From contig JAPWJZ010000008.1 in assembly GCA_028283745.1 (NCBI GenBank), forward strand, positions 1 through 64,000: a DNA stretch of 64,000 nt, read 5' to 3'. The translations under genes and the position numbers were made by a program. The notes below the pieces were generated by a model. It was not told the origin of the DNA. It saw only the letters and a program-made list of their open reading frames with translations, and did no database searches. Shown one piece after another: positions 49,099 to 59,374 of this stretch. Positions within the stretch are counted from its first letter, which is position 1. Each line of letters starts with the position of its first letter. The DNA comes from Micavibrio sp. (GTDB taxonomy: Bacteria > Pseudomonadota > Alphaproteobacteria > Micavibrionales > UBA2020).

Positions 49099-50055
49099 TC
49101 AAAAACTGTCTTCAAATTCAGTGGTTTGGGTTGTTTGCAGGGGTGCGACCCTGCGGCGGTAAAGGGTGGATGGGCTAACCTCCAGCAAGGCGGCGGCGCG
49201 GGGGATATTGCCGTGACACCATTGAAGGGCGGCATCAATCGCGGCTTCCTGCACCAGCCAGAGGGGCTGGGGGCGGGCGGCGGCGCGGAGGGTGGCCAAC
49301 ACGGCATCTGCTGCCACGGTCGTGATTTGTGCGGCGGTTAATGTTGCGCCATCATGCAGAATAAGCGCCTGATGCAGCGTATTTTGCAATTCGCGGATAT
49401 TGCCCGGCCAGTCATGGGCGAGAAGCGCGGCTTCGGCATCTGCCGTCAGCTGCGGCGCGGCGCGGTTTTCCTGCACAGCGAGGGCTGCGATGAAATGCTT
49501 TGCCAGGGGCAGAATATCATCCTGCCGGGCGCGCAGCGGCGGCAGGGCGAGGGTGAGGACGGCGAGCCGGAAATAAAGATCCTCGCGAAAGCGGCGCTGC
49601 TGCGCCATGCGCTTTAAATCGCGGTGCGTGGCGGAAATAATGCGTACATCCGCCCGTTCTACCGCGGTGGCGCCAATCTTGCGGAATTCGGCAGTTTCAA
49701 CAAAGCGCAGCAGCTTTGCCTGCAGCGCGGGGGCAAGCTCGCCGATTTCATCAAGGAAAAGGGTCCCGCCATCTGCCGCGCGCACAAGGCCGTCGTGAGC
49801 GCGAAGGGCGGAGGTAAAGGCGCCGCGCACATGGCCGAATAATTCACTTTCCAGCAGCTCCGCCGACAGGCTGGCGCAATTAACGGCGATAAAGGGTTTG
49901 TGCGCCCGCGCCCCTGCGGCGTGAATATGCCGTGCCAGCATTTCCTTGCCCGTACCCGTTTCACCGGTAATCAAAATGCGGGCGGTGCTGCGGGCGGCTT
50001 TATCTGCCTTGGCCAGAACGCCTGCAATGCCGCTGCCGGTTTGAATAAACGTCAT
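49099..50055 (-). CDS. Sigma-54-dependent transcriptional activator without sensor domain
   Basis: A 318-residue AAA+ activator consisting of the ATPase domain (about 1-235) and a Fis-type helix-turn-helix. Walker A is GETGTGKE, Walker B is LFLDEIGEL, and the HTH is HGNIPRAAALLEVSPSTLYRR. The sigma-54-contact loop reads GAFTSA instead of GAFTGA. There is no receiver, PAS or GAF domain, as in PspF, so control probably comes from a partner protein or from its amount. ATG 50055 follows AAGGGGG; longer starts lack this. Target promoters are unknown. Confidence 0.9.
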   Translation of the reverse strand: MTFIQTGSGIAGVLAKADKAARSTARILITGETGTGKEMLARHIHAAGARAHKPFIAVNCASLSAELLESELFGHVRGAFTSALRAHDGLVRAADGGTLFLDEIGELAPALQAKLLRFVETAEFRKIGATAVERADVRIISATHRDLKRMAQQRRFREDLYFRLAVLTLALPPLRARQDDILPLAKHFIAALAVQENRAAPQLTADAEAALLAHDWPGNIRELQNTLHQALILHDGATLTAAQITTVAADAVLATLRAAARPQPLWLVQEAAIDAALQWCHGNIPRAAALLEVSPSTLYRRRVAPLQTTQTTEFEDSF

Positions 50056-50080
50056 AAAACCCCCTTGAAACATCACCACA

Positions 50081-50108
50081 ATTATAGGTTGTAAATATTA
50101 ATAAACAA
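50081..50108 (-). promoter_or_regulatory. Candidate sigma-70 promoter of the sigma-54 activator gene
   Basis: On the minus strand TTGTTT (50103-50108) and TATAAT (50081-50086) are separated by 16 bases, placing a start site about 15-20 bases before ATG 50055. Confidence 0.45.
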
Positions 50109-50140
50109 TAACTTTGCGGTTGCGCAGCAAATACGCATGA

Positions 50141-50174
50141 AAAAAGCCCCGCCTTTTAAGGGGCGGGGCTTTTT
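50141..50174 (-). terminator. Rho-independent terminator of the Bax-inhibitor-1 homologue
   Basis: On the minus strand AAAAAGCCCCGCC (50162-50174) pairs with GGCGGGGCTTTTT (50141-50153). The U-run ends the transcript of the gene at 50196-50924. Confidence 0.9.
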
Positions 50175-50195
50175 GTAAAGCTGTTACAGGCTTGC

Positions 50196-50924
50196 TTAGT
50201 TGCGGTTGTTGCCCATGAAGCTCATCAGGAACTGGAAGAGGTTGATGAAGCTCATGTACAGGTTCAACGCACCCATGGTGGCCATTTTGGAGTTGCTTTC
50301 AACGCCGTTTGCTTCGGCGTAGTTTTCCTTGATCATCTGGGTTTCCCAGGCGGTGAGGCCCGTGAAGATGACGACGCCAAGGATAGAGACAACGAAGTTG
50401 ATAGCGGCGGAAGCCACGAAAATGTTGACGACGCTGGCAAGCACGATGCCGATCATCCCCATCATCATGAACGAGCCCATGGCCGACAGGTCACGCTTGG
50501 TGGTGTAACCGATCAGGCTCATGGCGGCGAAGGTGCCGGCCGTGATAACGAAGACGCGGGCAATGCTGACGCCGCTGTAGTACATAAAGATCGTACCCAT
50601 CGACACACCCATCAGGGCGGAGAAACCGATGAACGTGTTACGTACCTGCTGCGCCGTCAGGCGACGCACGCGGTTGGCCGAAAAGCCGAACATGACGAAG
50701 AACAGCGGGGCAAGCGCGAATACCCATGACAGCGGCGTGCCGAAAACCAGGCTGCGCAGCGGGGCAACGTTCGCAACGCTCCATGCCACGGCGGCGGTAA
50801 CGGCAAGCCCCCAGCACATGGTGTTGTAGACGCTGCGCATATGCGCCTGCAAGCCGGCATCGACGACGCGGCCATCGGCGCGCGCAAAGGTCGGTTGCTG
50901 GATTGGGTCGTAAGACATTTTCAT
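50196..50924 (-). CDS. Bax-inhibitor-1 / YccA-family membrane protein
   Basis: A 242-residue protein with seven hydrophobic helices after a short N-terminus (MKMSYDPIQQPTFARADGRVVDAGLQAHMRSVYNTM, i.e. an aspartate-rich cytoplasmic start). Typical are MGVSMGTIFMYYSGVSIARVF and TAWETQMIKENY near the end. Bacterial relatives (YetJ) leak calcium in a pH-dependent way, and YccA modulates the FtsH protease. The exact role here is unknown. ATG 50924 follows AGGAAGGAA. It has its own promoter and terminator and thus is a single-gene unit. Confidence 0.94.
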   Translation of the reverse strand: MKMSYDPIQQPTFARADGRVVDAGLQAHMRSVYNTMCWGLAVTAAVAWSVANVAPLRSLVFGTPLSWVFALAPLFFVMFGFSANRVRRLTAQQVRNTFIGFSALMGVSMGTIFMYYSGVSIARVFVITAGTFAAMSLIGYTTKRDLSAMGSFMMMGMIGIVLASVVNIFVASAAINFVVSILGVVIFTGLTAWETQMIKENYAEANGVESNSKMATMGALNLYMSFINLFQFLMSFMGNNRN

Positions 50925-50979
50925 TTCCTTCCTAAAACATAAAAATCAACGCACAAAACGTTATGTGCTTTATACGTCC

Positions 50980-51014
50980 ATTATACTACATAGATCATTC
51001 GTTTAGGGTGTCAA
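50980..51014 (-). promoter_or_regulatory. Candidate promoter of the Bax-inhibitor-1 homologue
   Basis: On the minus strand TTGACA (51009-51014) is followed after 16 bases by TATGTA (50987-50992) and then a perfect TATAAT (50980-50985) at a longer distance. The leader contains GCACA/TGTGC flanking AACGTT (50951-50968). Confidence 0.45.
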
Positions 51015-51045
51015 TTCGATTAAGTGGTTGATTCAATGTAAATGA

Positions 51046-53613
51046 TTATTGATTGCGCAGGTATGGCGCGGGTTTTTGCCGCAGCGCCTGCCACGTGCCC
51101 AAAAAGCCCGCCGTTAACGTGATAAACAAACACAGCACAACCACCGATAACAGCGCGATAATGCTGAACTTCCAGTTCAGTTCCATGACGAAGTGAATAA
51201 CCGCATAAGCGCCCGCCGTGCCCAGAATGCCGGCAATGCTTACCGTCACAAGGCCCAGAATGCCGTATTCCAGAAGAAAGGTTTTGAAAATCCTGCGCCT
51301 TGTTGCGCCCAGCACCTTTAAAATTACCGCATCGTAAACATGCCGCCGCCGCGCTGCCGCGACGCCGCCGGCCAGCACAAGTGCGCCCGCCAGCAGCGTT
51401 ACGCCTGCGCTTATTTTTACGGCCTGCGCCACAGCCTCCACCAGCGTGCCGGCCGTTGCCAGTGCCTCGCGCACGCGAATGCTGGTAATGCCGGGGAAGT
51501 TTTTGGCAAGCGCCGCCTGCAACGGTTCTTCATCGTCCGGCGCGACAATAACGGTGGCAAGGAAGCCTGCCGGTGCATCTTCAAGCGCGCCGGGCGCGAA
51601 GGTGATGGCGAAGTTCATGGTAAAGCTGGCCCAGTCAATTTCCCGCACGTTGGCGACGGTGGCGGTGGTGTCTACGCCCAGAATATTCGCGGTGATGTTG
51701 TCCCCCACGCCAATGTTGAAGGCTTTGGCAACATCATCGGCGATGGAAACCAGCGGCGGGCCTTTATAGTCCTGCGGCCACCATTTGCCTTGAATGATGC
51801 TGCCATTTCGGGGCTGCGCTGCCATATAGGTAAAGCCGCGGTCGGAGCGAATGACCCAGTCGCGGCTTTTATCCACCAGCATTTGCTCTGCGGGCTTGCC
51901 GTTCACCAGCGTCACGCGGCCGCGCAGTGACGGGGTTAAGTGCAGTTCACGGGCGGAAGGCGTGCTGTTCACCAGCTGCGTAAACGCGTCCTTCTGGTCA
52001 CCCTGAATATCAAGGAAGAAGAACGAGGGCGCATCCGCCGCAAGATCATCCCCGATGAGGCGGGAGAAGTTGAACTGCACCAGCGCGACGGCCACCAGCA
52101 CCGTCAGCCCAAGGCCCAGCGACATGACAATGCTGCCGGTCACATTGCCGGGGCGGTACAGGTTGGCAATGGCCATGCGCGCTTCCGGCATGCCGGGGGG
52201 GCGAAGGCGGCGCAACACAACACGCATCAAGGCGGTTGCGCCCGCAAAGACTAGAAATGCGGCTGCAGATGCCGCGACGAACCATAGCGCCAGGTGCTTG
52301 TCCGATGCCGTCAAAACCGCCAGCGCGGCAAGCGCCACCGCTGAAATACCGGCGAGGATTTCAAGCGACAACCCCGGCCGCTGGCGGCTGGGTAAAATGG
52401 TGTCGCGGAACAGGTCCGACGGTTTCACGCGCGCGGCGCGCCCCAGCGGCCACAGGCTGAAGCTGAGGGTGGTCAGAAAGCCGAAGGCGGCTGCCACGGC
52501 CATAATGCTTGGGTACACGGCAAAGCGGTCGGAAAGCGAGAATTTTGCGGTTAAGAATTCCCCCGCCACCTGCGCGGCACCTGCGCCAATCAGCAGCCCC
52601 AGCGCAATGCCCACGGTTGCTAGCGCCAGCATGACCAGCAGATAAACCTGAATGATAAAGCGCCCCGAGGCGCCCATGCATTTTAACGTGGCAATATGCG
52701 ACAGCTTTGTATCAAGGTAGCCGCGCACGGCGTTTGAAATGCCAACGCCGCCGACCAGCAGCGTCGTCAGGCCAATCAATGTCAGGAAGAAACCGAGCCG
52801 GTCGATAATTTCTTCCGCCCGCGGCGCGGCCTTGAAGCTGTTGCGTATGCGCAGTTTTTCATCGGGAAAAAGTTTTTGAATATCGTCTTCCGCGGCCTCA
52901 AGCGCCTTCAGCGTTTTGGCTTGCGGCAGGGCAAGGCGGTGGTCGTAGTAGACCTGACTGCCGGTCACAATAAGCCCTGTCGCGGGCAGCGCATCCGCCG
53001 CAATCAGCAGGCGCGGCGCAAGGTTATATCCCATTGAGCTGATGCGGTCAGGCTCCCGCGTAATAATGGCGCGTAAAACAAATGCCTGTTGGCCGACCAG
53101 AATTTTATCACCCAAGGTTACGCCAAGCCGCGTCAGCGCGTCTTTTTCAACGGCTGCGCCATAAAAGCCATCTTGCTGCGCCAATAGTGCGGCGGGCGTG
53201 GCGGCAAGGGGCTGGCCTGCTGCCGTGGTAAAATCAAGCGTGCCATAGAGGGGGTAGAGGTTATCGACCGCCTTGATCTCCATCATTGCGGCTTTGGTGT
53301 CATCTTCGCGCCGTGCCATGCCGCGTGTTTGCGTGACTGTGCTGACTGCGCCGTATTTTTGCTTCAGAACATCCAGCTGCCGGGGGTTCAGCGGTTTATA
53401 CATGGTACGCACCGCAATGTCCGCGCCCAGAATATAACGTCCGTCATATTGCAAACTATCCACAAGGCCGCGCGAAACGGATTGTATTGCCGCAATCGCG
53501 CCAACGCCCAGGACAAGGCAGGCCAGAAAAACGTAAAAGCCCTGCAGGCCGGCCCGCAGCTCGCGCCGCGCAAAAGTGACAGCCAGACGGGGGGAGAAAA
53601 TATTTGCGCTCAT
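51046..53613 (-). CDS. ybbP: FtsX-like ABC transporter permease (YbbP type)
   Basis: An 855-residue membrane protein built from two FtsX-like halves and large periplasmic regions. About ten helices are visible, for example near residues 20-42, 265-290, 310-345, 355-385 and at the C-terminus. It matches the YbbP part of the YbbAP mechanotransmission-type transporter, which acts on periplasmic or membrane-bound material rather than moving a small solute. It overlaps the ATPase gene upstream by four bases. The linked esterase TesA is a known genomic partner. Confidence 0.92.
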   Translation of the reverse strand: MSANIFSPRLAVTFARRELRAGLQGFYVFLACLVLGVGAIAAIQSVSRGLVDSLQYDGRYILGADIAVRTMYKPLNPRQLDVLKQKYGAVSTVTQTRGMARREDDTKAAMMEIKAVDNLYPLYGTLDFTTAAGQPLAATPAALLAQQDGFYGAAVEKDALTRLGVTLGDKILVGQQAFVLRAIITREPDRISSMGYNLAPRLLIAADALPATGLIVTGSQVYYDHRLALPQAKTLKALEAAEDDIQKLFPDEKLRIRNSFKAAPRAEEIIDRLGFFLTLIGLTTLLVGGVGISNAVRGYLDTKLSHIATLKCMGASGRFIIQVYLLVMLALATVGIALGLLIGAGAAQVAGEFLTAKFSLSDRFAVYPSIMAVAAAFGFLTTLSFSLWPLGRAARVKPSDLFRDTILPSRQRPGLSLEILAGISAVALAALAVLTASDKHLALWFVAASAAAFLVFAGATALMRVVLRRLRPPGMPEARMAIANLYRPGNVTGSIVMSLGLGLTVLVAVALVQFNFSRLIGDDLAADAPSFFFLDIQGDQKDAFTQLVNSTPSARELHLTPSLRGRVTLVNGKPAEQMLVDKSRDWVIRSDRGFTYMAAQPRNGSIIQGKWWPQDYKGPPLVSIADDVAKAFNIGVGDNITANILGVDTTATVANVREIDWASFTMNFAITFAPGALEDAPAGFLATVIVAPDDEEPLQAALAKNFPGITSIRVREALATAGTLVEAVAQAVKISAGVTLLAGALVLAGGVAAARRRHVYDAVILKVLGATRRRIFKTFLLEYGILGLVTVSIAGILGTAGAYAVIHFVMELNWKFSIIALLSVVVLCLFITLTAGFLGTWQALRQKPAPYLRNQ

Positions 53614-54320
53614 CGCGGCAGTTCCTGTACTGCAACGCCGCGGGTTTTGTCAGCGCCTTGAATTTCACCATCGCGGATATGCACGGCAATGTCGCAGGCG
53701 GCGGCAAGGGCAGCATCGTGCGTGACCAGCACCAGCGTGGTGCCGTGCTGGCGGGTAAGGTCGAATAAAATGCGTGTCACGGCGGCGCCGGTATCGGCGT
53801 CAAGGTTGCCGGTCGGTTCATCCGCCAGAATCAGGCGCGGGGTGGTGACGAAGGCGCGGGCAATGGCGACGCGCTGCTGTTCCCCGCCGGAAAGCTGGCC
53901 CGGGTAGTGCCGCAACCTGTGGTTTAGCCCGACCGCCGTCAATGCAGCCTCCGCTTTTGTAAACGCGTCCGCCACGCCGGCGAATTCCAGCGGCACAGCC
54001 ACGTTTTCAAGCGCGGTCATGGTGGGTATAAGGTGGAAATTCTGGAAGATGATGCCTATATTGTCACGGCGGAACACGGCAAGGGCGTCTTCATCCATGC
54101 CGTTCAGTCTTGCGCCGGCCACGGTCACGGTGCCGCCGGTGGGTTTTTCAAGTCCGCCCAGCACCATCAGCAGCGTGGTCTTGCCGGAGCCCGACGGCCC
54201 GACGATGGAGACCGTTTTGCCTTCCGGCAGGTCGAGCGAAATGTTTTTAAGGATATTTACAATGCCTGCCTCGCTTTTCAGGTTCAAATCGACACGGTCA
54301 AGGGATAGGATGGGCTGCAT
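53610..54320 (-). CDS. ybbA: ABC transporter ATP-binding protein (YbbA, LolD/MacB type)
   Basis: A 236-residue ATPase with Walker A GPSGSGKTT (41-49), the LolD/MacB-type Q-loop region FQNFHLIPTMTALENV, signature LSGGEQQRVAIARAF, and Walker B LILADEPTGNLD. It powers the YbbP permease encoded directly downstream with overlapping codons. Its start codon overlaps the start of divergent tesA, so no intergenic promoter space exists. Confidence 0.95.
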   Translation of the reverse strand: MQPILSLDRVDLNLKSEAGIVNILKNISLDLPEGKTVSIVGPSGSGKTTLLMVLGGLEKPTGGTVTVAGARLNGMDEDALAVFRRDNIGIIFQNFHLIPTMTALENVAVPLEFAGVADAFTKAEAALTAVGLNHRLRHYPGQLSGGEQQRVAIARAFVTTPRLILADEPTGNLDADTGAAVTRILFDLTRQHGTTLVLVTHDAALAAACDIAVHIRDGEIQGADKTRGVAVQELPR

Positions 54321-55206
54321 GATGATATTCCCGAATAAAAAAGTGAGCGTAAGTAGTAAGGCGGTGGCAGTAACGGCCGCCGTGATTATGGCGGTTTTTC
54401 TCCTGTGGGTAAACGCAGCATCGGCGGCAGAAGCGCCGGTAGCGGCGCCAGCGCCTATTACCGCGATGCCGCCGCCTATTTCCGCGCCCAGTATTTCCGC
54501 CCCTGATGGCGCCGTTGGCGCGCCGGCATCCCCCGGTGCCGTTGCGGCTCCGGTCGAAGCTGAAGCGCCTGTTGCTCAAACTAAGTCGATTATGGTGTTT
54601 GGCGATAGCCTTGCCGCAGGTTTCGGCCTGCCGGTTGAACAATCTTTTCCCTCGCAGCTGGGTGCGCGGCTGAAAAGCGCCAACCTGAACGTGCGGGTGA
54701 TTAATGCGGGCGTGTCGGGCGATACCACGGCAGCGGGTCTGCGCCGCCTGAACTACGCGCTGAAGCAAAAACCCGATTTCATTATTCTGGAACTTGGCGG
54801 CAACGACATGCTCCGCGCCATTGACCCCGTGGTCACGCGTGAAAACCTGCGGCAGATGCTGGAAATCCTAAAAACCTATAACCGTCCCGTGCTGCTGGCG
54901 GGCATGCGCGCCTTCCCCAACCTCGGCCCGTCGTATGAAATGGCTTATGTGCGGCTGTACAAAGACCTTGCCGCTGCCTACAACACCGTTTTTTACCCCT
55001 TCTTCCTTGAAGGCGTGGCGGGCAAGCCCGAACTGACGCAGGATGACGGCATTCACCCCAATGCGGCGGGCGTGGCCGTGCTGGTTGAAAATATCCTGCC
55101 CTCGGTTGCCGACCTGCTGGTGGCAAAATCAATGGCGGCGCAAAGCGCGGCCAAACCGGCCAATACAACACCGCCGCTTGCGGCGCCCACCCCCAACAAA
55201 AAGTAA
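54319..55206 (+). CDS. tesA: SGNH-type arylesterase / lysophospholipase (TesA family)
   Basis: A 295-residue secreted esterase. A signal peptide or anchor (about 15-37) is followed by a Pro/Ala-rich linker of about 55 residues. The GDSL hydrolase domain has VFGDSLAAGFGL (Ser), a glycine in NAGVSGDTTAAG, ELGGNDMLR (Asn) and DGIHPNAAG (Asp, His). TesA-type enzymes cleave thioesters, aryl esters and lysophospholipids in the periplasm. ATG 54319 follows AGGATGGG. The linker is longer than in E. coli TesA. It is followed by an aldo/keto reductase gene after 5 bases. Confidence 0.92.
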   Translation: MMIFPNKKVSVSSKAVAVTAAVIMAVFLLWVNAASAAEAPVAAPAPITAMPPPISAPSISAPDGAVGAPASPGAVAAPVEAEAPVAQTKSIMVFGDSLAAGFGLPVEQSFPSQLGARLKSANLNVRVINAGVSGDTTAAGLRRLNYALKQKPDFIILELGGNDMLRAIDPVVTRENLRQMLEILKTYNRPVLLAGMRAFPNLGPSYEMAYVRLYKDLAAAYNTVFYPFFLEGVAGKPELTQDDGIHPNAAGVAVLVENILPSVADLLVAKSMAAQSAAKPANTTPPLAAPTPNKK

Positions 55207-55211
55207 CGAAA

Positions 55212-56255
55212 ATGCAATTCCGTACCCTTGGCCGCACCGATTTGAAGGTCAGCCTCATCTGCCTTGGCACCATGACCTTCGGCCAGCAAAACACCGAAGC
55301 CGAAGCGCATGAACAGCTGGATTATGCGCTGACGCAGGGCGTCAACTTCCTCGACACCGCTGAAATGTACGCCGTGCCGCCTTCCGCCGCCACCTATGGC
55401 CGCACCGAAGAATACATCGGCAACTGGCTGAAAAAATCCGGCAGGCGCAAAGACGTTATTATCGCGACCAAGGTTGCGGGCCCTGCGCCCGGCATGCCGT
55501 GGGTACGCGGCGGCACCTCCGGCCTTGACCGCGCCGGTGTTGCAGCGGCGGTGGAGGGCAGCCTGAAGCGTTTGCAGACGGATTATATTGACCTCTACCA
55601 AACCCACTGGCCGCAGCGCCCGGTCAACAGCTTCGGCAAAATGGGCTATGACCAGACGGCTGTTACGACCCGCGAAAGCGACGAGATTGCCGAAACGCTG
55701 GCCGCCATGCAGGACCTGATCAAGGCCGGCAAAATCCGCCATGTCGGCGTTTCCAACGAAACGCCCTGGGGCGTCGGCACGCACATTCGCCATGCAGATG
55801 GCGGGCTGCCGCGCATTGTGTCCATCCAGAACCCCTACAGCTTCCTGAACCGCACGTTTGAAGTGGGCCTTGCCGAAATGGCCCTGCAGGAAAATGTGGG
55901 CCTGCTGGCCTATGCGCCGCTGGCCGCCGGAACGCTCAGCGGCAAATACCTTAACGGGCAGGTGCCTGCCGGCACGCGCTGGGCGATTGATGCCCGCGTT
56001 TCCCGCTACAAACGCCCGCGGCTTGATGAAGCGGTCACGGCCTATATGGGCATTGCCGAAAAACACGGGCTGGACGTGACGCAAATGGCGCTCGCCTTCG
56101 TCAACATGCAGGCCTTCGTGACCTCCACCATCATCGGCGCGACGACGCTGGAGCAGTTGAAATCAAACATCGCTTCCATCAACGTCAAACTGTCGAACGA
56201 CGTGGTGCAGGATATTAACGCCGCACACGCGGTGACGCCGAACCCCTGCCCTTAA
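55212..56255 (+). CDS. Aldo/keto reductase (Tas-like)
   Basis: A 347-residue NADPH-dependent oxidoreductase with the (beta/alpha)8 layout. Catalytic residues fit Asp and Tyr in FLDTAEMYAV, Lys in IATKVAG and His in YQTHWPQRP. The sequence is close to E. coli Tas (GRTEEYIGNWLKKSGRR, RFEVGLAE-type segments, QNPYSFLNR, and STIIGATTLEQLKSNI near the end). Substrate unknown. It follows tesA and precedes thpR with short gaps, so cotranscription is likely. Confidence 0.94.
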   Translation: MQFRTLGRTDLKVSLICLGTMTFGQQNTEAEAHEQLDYALTQGVNFLDTAEMYAVPPSAATYGRTEEYIGNWLKKSGRRKDVIIATKVAGPAPGMPWVRGGTSGLDRAGVAAAVEGSLKRLQTDYIDLYQTHWPQRPVNSFGKMGYDQTAVTTRESDEIAETLAAMQDLIKAGKIRHVGVSNETPWGVGTHIRHADGGLPRIVSIQNPYSFLNRTFEVGLAEMALQENVGLLAYAPLAAGTLSGKYLNGQVPAGTRWAIDARVSRYKRPRLDEAVTAYMGIAEKHGLDVTQMALAFVNMQAFVTSTIIGATTLEQLKSNIASINVKLSNDVVQDINAAHAVTPNPCP

Positions 56256-56260
56256 AAATC

Positions 56261-56796
56261 ATGTTGCGGCTTTTCACCGGCATCGCGCTTCCCGTTTTGC
56301 TCCGCCAGCGGCTTTCGCTGCTGGGCGGCGGCATTGCCGGCGCTGCGTGGGTGGCGCGTGAAAACTTTCACCTCACCCTGTCGTTTATTGGCGAGGTGGA
56401 TGAAGGCGCGGCCGAAGACCTTGATATGGCCTTCGACGCGCTGCGCGCCAAAAAGTTTTCACTGCGCCTTAAGGGCACGGGCAGCTTTGCCGAAGGCAGC
56501 CACCTCAAATCCCTCTGGGTTGGGGTGGAGCCGTGCGCAGCGCTGAACGTGCTGAAGGATAAAATTGACCGCGTGCTGCAAACCAGCCGCATTCCCGTCG
56601 ACAAGCGCAATTACCTGCCGCATGTGACGCTGGCGCGGCTGAAGCATGCGGATGAAGCAAAAATCGCGGGCTTTATGCAGGGGCATAACCTGTTCTCCAC
56701 CGAAGAATTTCCGGTTGAAGAATTCACGCTGTTTGAAAGCCACCTGACAAAACACGGCGCATCATACGCGGCGCTGAAGGAATATCCGCTGGTTTC

Positions 56797-56800
<4 letters not shown>
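56261..56800 (+). CDS. thpR: RNA 2',3'-cyclic phosphodiesterase
   Basis: A 179-residue 2H phosphoesterase. The two HxT motifs are FHLTLSFIG (about residue 37) and HVTLARL (about 121), both intact. ThpR opens 2',3'-cyclic phosphates on RNA ends and joins tRNA half-molecules in vitro. Length is normal. It follows the aldo/keto reductase by 5 bases and ends overlapping the convergent MoxR gene by 4 bases. Confidence 0.94.
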
Positions 56801-57807
<1,007 letters not shown>

Positions 57808-57839
57808 GGTCTTCTCACTTTAAAAAATAAAACGGTTCA

Positions 57840-59279
57840 TCATTTTTTTGGCTTGGAATGACGCAACGCCAATAGCGTAGCAGCCCCAAGCGCGAAAGCA
57901 AGCACTATGACCGGCAGCGTCATGCCAATGCCGCCGCCATCGCCGGTATTCAGTTTCGGCACCACGCCGACAAGGTCCAGCACCATGGTCACCAGCGCAA
58001 TGGCGATAAAGGCGACGATAAGCTGGCTGATGCGGCGGCTTTGCAAGCTTTGCAGACGCTGCGCCAGCCGGTCGTAGACTTTATCCAGCATCGCGGTTTT
58101 CTGGTCGATGGCGCGGAACATGTCACCCATGATCCACGTGACGCGCAGGTGATCCCAGATGCCGATGGATTGCGGGTCCAGCTGGTTGTCGTAGTCGTCG
58201 TAGACGGACTTGATGAAGCCTGTGCGGGCAAGGCAGTCCGCCGTATACTGCATCTGCCGTTCAATGGAGGCCATGTCGCGGTTATCGCGGCGCAGCGACA
58301 GTTCGTTGTTGAGGTAGAAAAGGTCGCGGTCTACATCCTGCAGTGCTGCGTAAAAAACGTTCTTGGCGCGAATGACGGAGCGCAGGCGCGCGACGTTCCA
58401 GTCGGGCGTGTCTTCCTTGTACACAACGCAGCTATTGCCGTTGCCGGGGTAAATGGCAAGGCCGGGCGTCATCGCAATATCCGTCAGCGTGTCGTTGCGG
58501 GCGGAATAGGCAAGGGCGCGGCAGGTTTCTTTCTGGCTTTCAAATTCTTCATCCGTTTTGCAGCGGATGGAGAAGATGCGATGCACCCAGAACAGCTCGC
58601 CAATATGCTGGCGCAGCGATGTGTTTGGCCACAAGGCAGACCGCAGCGGCTGGTTGCCGTGAAAGCTGAGGATGATGTATTCCGGCGGAATAACCTTGGC
58701 GACCTTCGCGATGGTGCTTTGGAACAGCTCGGTATAATCGGGCAGGGATGAACTGATGTATTCAACCGCCGCGCGGTATTCTTCCAGCGTCATGTCGCGC
58801 AGGGCGACCACCTTGCCGCGAATAAGGCAGCTGGCATAGCCGTAGTCGTATAAATAAATATCCAGCTTCTCCAGCCGGAACTTGGCGGGGAAGGGCATGC
58901 TGTCCGCCTCTTCGGTGAATTCCTCTGTATGGGTGCTGGCGTGCATGCCGCGCAGGGGGCGCACCTCGGGCGGCAGGCGGAATTCTTCTAGAATTTCGGC
59001 CAGGTTTTCACCCGAAAAACTGCGGCTGATGAGGTAGCGCGGGATGATGGTTTCGCCCTGAAAGTTATCAACGTCAAACGCCATCTTGTTGCGGCGGGCC
59101 AGAAACTGCGGGCATTCCCACGTGCCCATGTAGTGTGATGTCAGCGTCTGCGCCAGTTTTTCCTGGAAGTTGCGGTAGCCCGCGTTCAGCAGCGCCTGCG
59201 AATCCAGCACAATGCCGGAGCGCATGGGCCCGTTGAAAAACATTTCCATTTCATCAAAAGCTGCGAGAAATACCGTCAT
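57840..59279 (-). CDS. Unknown large protein with two C-terminal membrane helices, upstream of moxR
   Basis: A 479-residue protein that ends 33 bases before moxR on the same strand. Residues 1-400 are soluble and mixed alpha/beta (YLYDYGYASCLIRGKVVAL, YIILSFHGNQPLRSALWPN). A likely coiled-coil helix (about 370-410, MLDKVYDRLAQRLQSLQSRR) leads into membrane helices at about 415-437 and 448-470. The layout, a big cytoplasmic domain, a coiled coil and two C-terminal helices, recalls CorA-like or RMND1/YagE-like proteins, but I see no GMN motif. Its place suggests it is a MoxR client or partner; inference only. Confidence 0.8.
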   Translation of the reverse strand: MTVFLAAFDEMEMFFNGPMRSGIVLDSQALLNAGYRNFQEKLAQTLTSHYMGTWECPQFLARRNKMAFDVDNFQGETIIPRYLISRSFSGENLAEILEEFRLPPEVRPLRGMHASTHTEEFTEEADSMPFPAKFRLEKLDIYLYDYGYASCLIRGKVVALRDMTLEEYRAAVEYISSSLPDYTELFQSTIAKVAKVIPPEYIILSFHGNQPLRSALWPNTSLRQHIGELFWVHRIFSIRCKTDEEFESQKETCRALAYSARNDTLTDIAMTPGLAIYPGNGNSCVVYKEDTPDWNVARLRSVIRAKNVFYAALQDVDRDLFYLNNELSLRRDNRDMASIERQMQYTADCLARTGFIKSVYDDYDNQLDPQSIGIWDHLRVTWIMGDMFRAIDQKTAMLDKVYDRLAQRLQSLQSRRISQLIVAFIAIALVTMVLDLVGVVPKLNTGDGGGIGMTLPVIVLAFALGAATLLALRHSKPKK

Positions 59280-59374
59280 TCAGTCCCGTTGTTATTCATT
59301 GGTGAATTGAAAAGCCGCGACACTGGCGCGGGCGGCGAGGAACCTTTATATTAGCCTGAAAGGATTGAGAAATA

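Noticed and set aside
55053-56084. 343-codon minus-strand frame opposite the aldo/keto reductase
   Set aside because: Antisense shadow; no motif or initiation signal.
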